DNA of 6,506 nucleotides from Mariprofundaceae bacterium (GTDB lineage: Bacteria; Pseudomonadota; Zetaproteobacteria; Mariprofundales; Mariprofundaceae): contig WFOJ01000093.1 of assembly GCA_015488125.1 (NCBI GenBank), positions 1-6,506 of the forward strand, written 5' to 3'. The position numbers were made by a program, and so were the translations under genes. Position 1 is the stretch's first letter. Each line of letters starts with the position of its first letter. Positions 5,365 to 6,506 of this stretch are shown piece by piece. The notes under the pieces are model-generated. The model made no database searches and was not told where the DNA came from. It was given only the letters and a program-made list of their open reading frames with translations.

Positions 5365-6437
5365 GTCGGCACAGCAAGCTCCCCTTGCTGCTGACCCTGG
5401 GCGAGCCTGCCGGTATTGGCCCGAATGTTGTCCTGCTGGCACATGAGGCAAGGCCAGCAGCTTTTAAGCATGTGTTACTGGTCGCTCCTGCGGCATGGTT
5501 GCGTGAACGCGCACGCCTGCTCGGCGGCAAGACGACGATTGTTGAATACGCTGACTGGCAACAGGCGACCTCCTGCCTTGATGATGCCAGCGTTTTGCAC
5601 TGCTGGAATCCAGGCTTAAGCGCTGGCGATGTTCATCCTGGCAAGCCTTCCGGCACTACAGCGGAGGCTGTTATGGCCTGTATTCGCCAGGCTGCCGAGT
5701 GTTGTCTTAAGGGCCAGGCCAGGGCGATGATTACCGCGCCGATTGAAAAGCGCGTATTGCGCGAGCACGGCTTTGATTTTCCTGGTCATACCGAATTTCT
5801 CGCTGATCTGGCAGCGTGTCACAGCAATAGCGAAGCAGGTTTCGCCATGATGTTGGCTTCCTCATCCCTGCGCGTCGTTTTGCTGACGACGCATATGGCC
5901 ATTCGTGCAGTGCCGGATGCCTTGTCGGTGTCTGAAACGCTGCGGGTATTGCGCATTACCCATCACGATTTACAGCATCGTTTTGCGATCGACAGGCCAC
6001 GCCTTGGCATGTGCGCCTTAAATCCACATGCCGGCGAACAGGGGCATTTTGGTGACGAGGAACAACGCATTCTTCAGCCTGCTGTCGATCAGGCGCGCCA
6101 GCTTGGCATTAATGTCAGCGACCCCATGCCATCGGACACCCTGTTTTCTCCGCAGATGCGCGAGCATTATGATGCCATGATTTGCTGCTATCATGACCAA
6201 GGGTTGATTCCGTTGAAAACATTGAGTTTTGGCGATGCTGTCAACATTACTCTGGGGCTTCCATTTGTGCGTACCAGCGTTGATCATGGCACGGCCTGCG
6301 ACAGGGCTGGAGGCCGTGATGTACTCTATGGCAGCCTGCTACAGGCCATTCATCAGGCACGGCTGGCTACGCAATCCGAAGGCAGGAGCGATTCGGGGCC
6401 AGAAGCCCCTCCTGCAGGGGGATCGCACACACTGTAG
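5361..6437 (+). CDS. pdxA: 4-hydroxythreonine-4-phosphate dehydrogenase
   Basis: PdxA oxidises 4-phosphohydroxy-L-threonine with NAD(P); the product decarboxylates and is used by PdxJ to make pyridoxine phosphate (the DXP-dependent vitamin B6 route). Family motifs, numbered from the GTG: GEPAGIGP (14-21), TAPIEK (125-130), PGHTEF (141-146), TTHMAI with H178, NPHAGEQGHFG with H223, SDTLF (258-262) and YHDQGL with H278. H178, H223 and H278 match the three metal-binding histidines. The first motif has Glu where Asp is usual. GTG 5361 overlaps the surA stop (GTGA) with AGGG at 5348-5351; ATG 5340 is in frame, adds seven residues, and lacks a ribosome binding site. The protein is 358 residues against 329 in E. 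coli. Conserved sequence seems to end near LATQ (338), and most of the remaining tail is encoded by REP-like DNA, which also supplies the TAG stop. Enzyme identity is secure; the start is less so. Confidence 0.95.
   Translation: MSRHSKLPLLLTLGEPAGIGPNVVLLAHEARPAAFKHVLLVAPAAWLRERARLLGGKTTIVEYADWQQATSCLDDASVLHCWNPGLSAGDVHPGKPSGTTAEAVMACIRQAAECCLKGQARAMITAPIEKRVLREHGFDFPGHTEFLADLAACHSNSEAGFAMMLASSSLRVVLLTTHMAIRAVPDALSVSETLRVLRITHHDLQHRFAIDRPRLGMCALNPHAGEQGHFGDEEQRILQPAVDQARQLGINVSDPMPSDTLFSPQMREHYDAMICCYHDQGLIPLKTLSFGDAVNITLGLPFVRTSVDHGTACDRAGGRDVLYGSLLQAIHQARLATQSEGRSDSGPEAPPAGGSHTL
6389..6416 (-). repeat. REP-like palindrome, reverse copy
   Basis: Read on the minus strand from 6416 to 6389, the sequence starts TGCAGGAGGGGC and ends GGCCCCGAATCG, with stem GGGGC (6395-6399) and GCCCC (6405-6409) around CAGAA. 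It aligns along its whole length with the forward copy at 6433-6461. Outer arms also pair: GCAGGA (6382-6387) with TCCTGC (6410-6415), or GCGAT (6388-6392) with ATCGC (6422-6426). It lies within the 3' end of pdxA. The head-stem-tail layout is that of gammaproteobacterial REP elements (GTAGGAG head, GC-rich stem, CGA tail). Confidence 0.7.
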
Positions 6438-6461
6438 GAGCGGTCTCCAGACCGCGAACCG
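6433..6461 (+). repeat. REP-like palindrome, forward copy
   Basis: The element begins TGTAGGAGCGGTC and ends GACCGCGAACCG. Its stem is GCGGTC (6440-6445) with GACCGC (6450-6455) around TCCA. Its TAG (6435-6437) is the pdxA stop codon. With the reverse copy 16 bases upstream it forms an inverted pair with heads facing each other, the REPIN/BIME arrangement. Such pairs are moved by RAYT (TnpA-REP) transposases; none is visible here. No T-tract follows, so it is not a classical terminator, though the hairpins could protect or trim the 3' end of the mRNA. Confidence 0.75.
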
Positions 6462-6506
6462 ACCGCCGTTTTCTGGCCTGAATCCTGCATCTCATCATGC
6501 GGAGCG

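Noticed and set aside
6497..6506. ATG at 6497 as the start of rsmA/ksgA, which often follows pdxA
   Set aside because: Only ten bases are visible and there is no ribosome binding site upstream, so gene-order expectation alone is too weak.

Overview
The window reads as a piece of proteobacterial chromosome, fully coding on the + strand, with moderate GC. The surA-pdxA pair, a PilP-family protein, a Nth-type endonuclease III and REP-like palindromes of the TGTAGGAGCGG type all fit a Gammaproteobacterium-like or Zetaproteobacterium-like genome. That placement is inference; no single gene here fixes the phylum.

Layout. (1) 1-141: leader of a small RNA-binding-protein gene, with a strong bulged hairpin just before its ribosome binding site. 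(2) 142-396: an 84-residue RRM protein, followed by a structured 3' region with a 14-base perfect palindrome and a strong bidirectional intrinsic terminator (491-519). (3) 520-635: a modest sigma-70-type promoter candidate and a terminator-like hairpin just before the next ribosome binding site. (4) 636-1912: a stand-alone pilP-like gene overlapping nth by 4 bases. (5) 1967-4055: four tightly packed genes for a membrane-anchored monohaem cytochrome c, a 4-helix protein resembling only the N-terminal third of a CcoN/NorB haem-copper oxidase subunit, a thioredoxin-fold lipoprotein with a CTQC motif, and an unrecognised two-helix membrane protein. (6) 4048-6437: surA, then pdxA, whose last ~16 codons lie in a pair of inverted REP-like palindromes (6389-6461).

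From 636 to 6437 all genes point the same way, with gaps or overlaps of a few bases. The exception is a 54-base gap at 1913-1966. The block could be one long transcript, possibly with an internal start near 1930-1960.

Much of the set concerns the cell envelope: PilP for type IV pilus alignment, SurA for outer-membrane protein folding, and a small electron-transfer/thiol-redox cassette. The DNA-repair gene nth and the pyridoxal-phosphate gene pdxA sit among them. The cassette at 1967-4055 is the most likely place for undescribed biology. It looks like a reduced relative of the NorC/NorB or CcoO/CcoN pair, with a dedicated periplasm-facing thiol protein.
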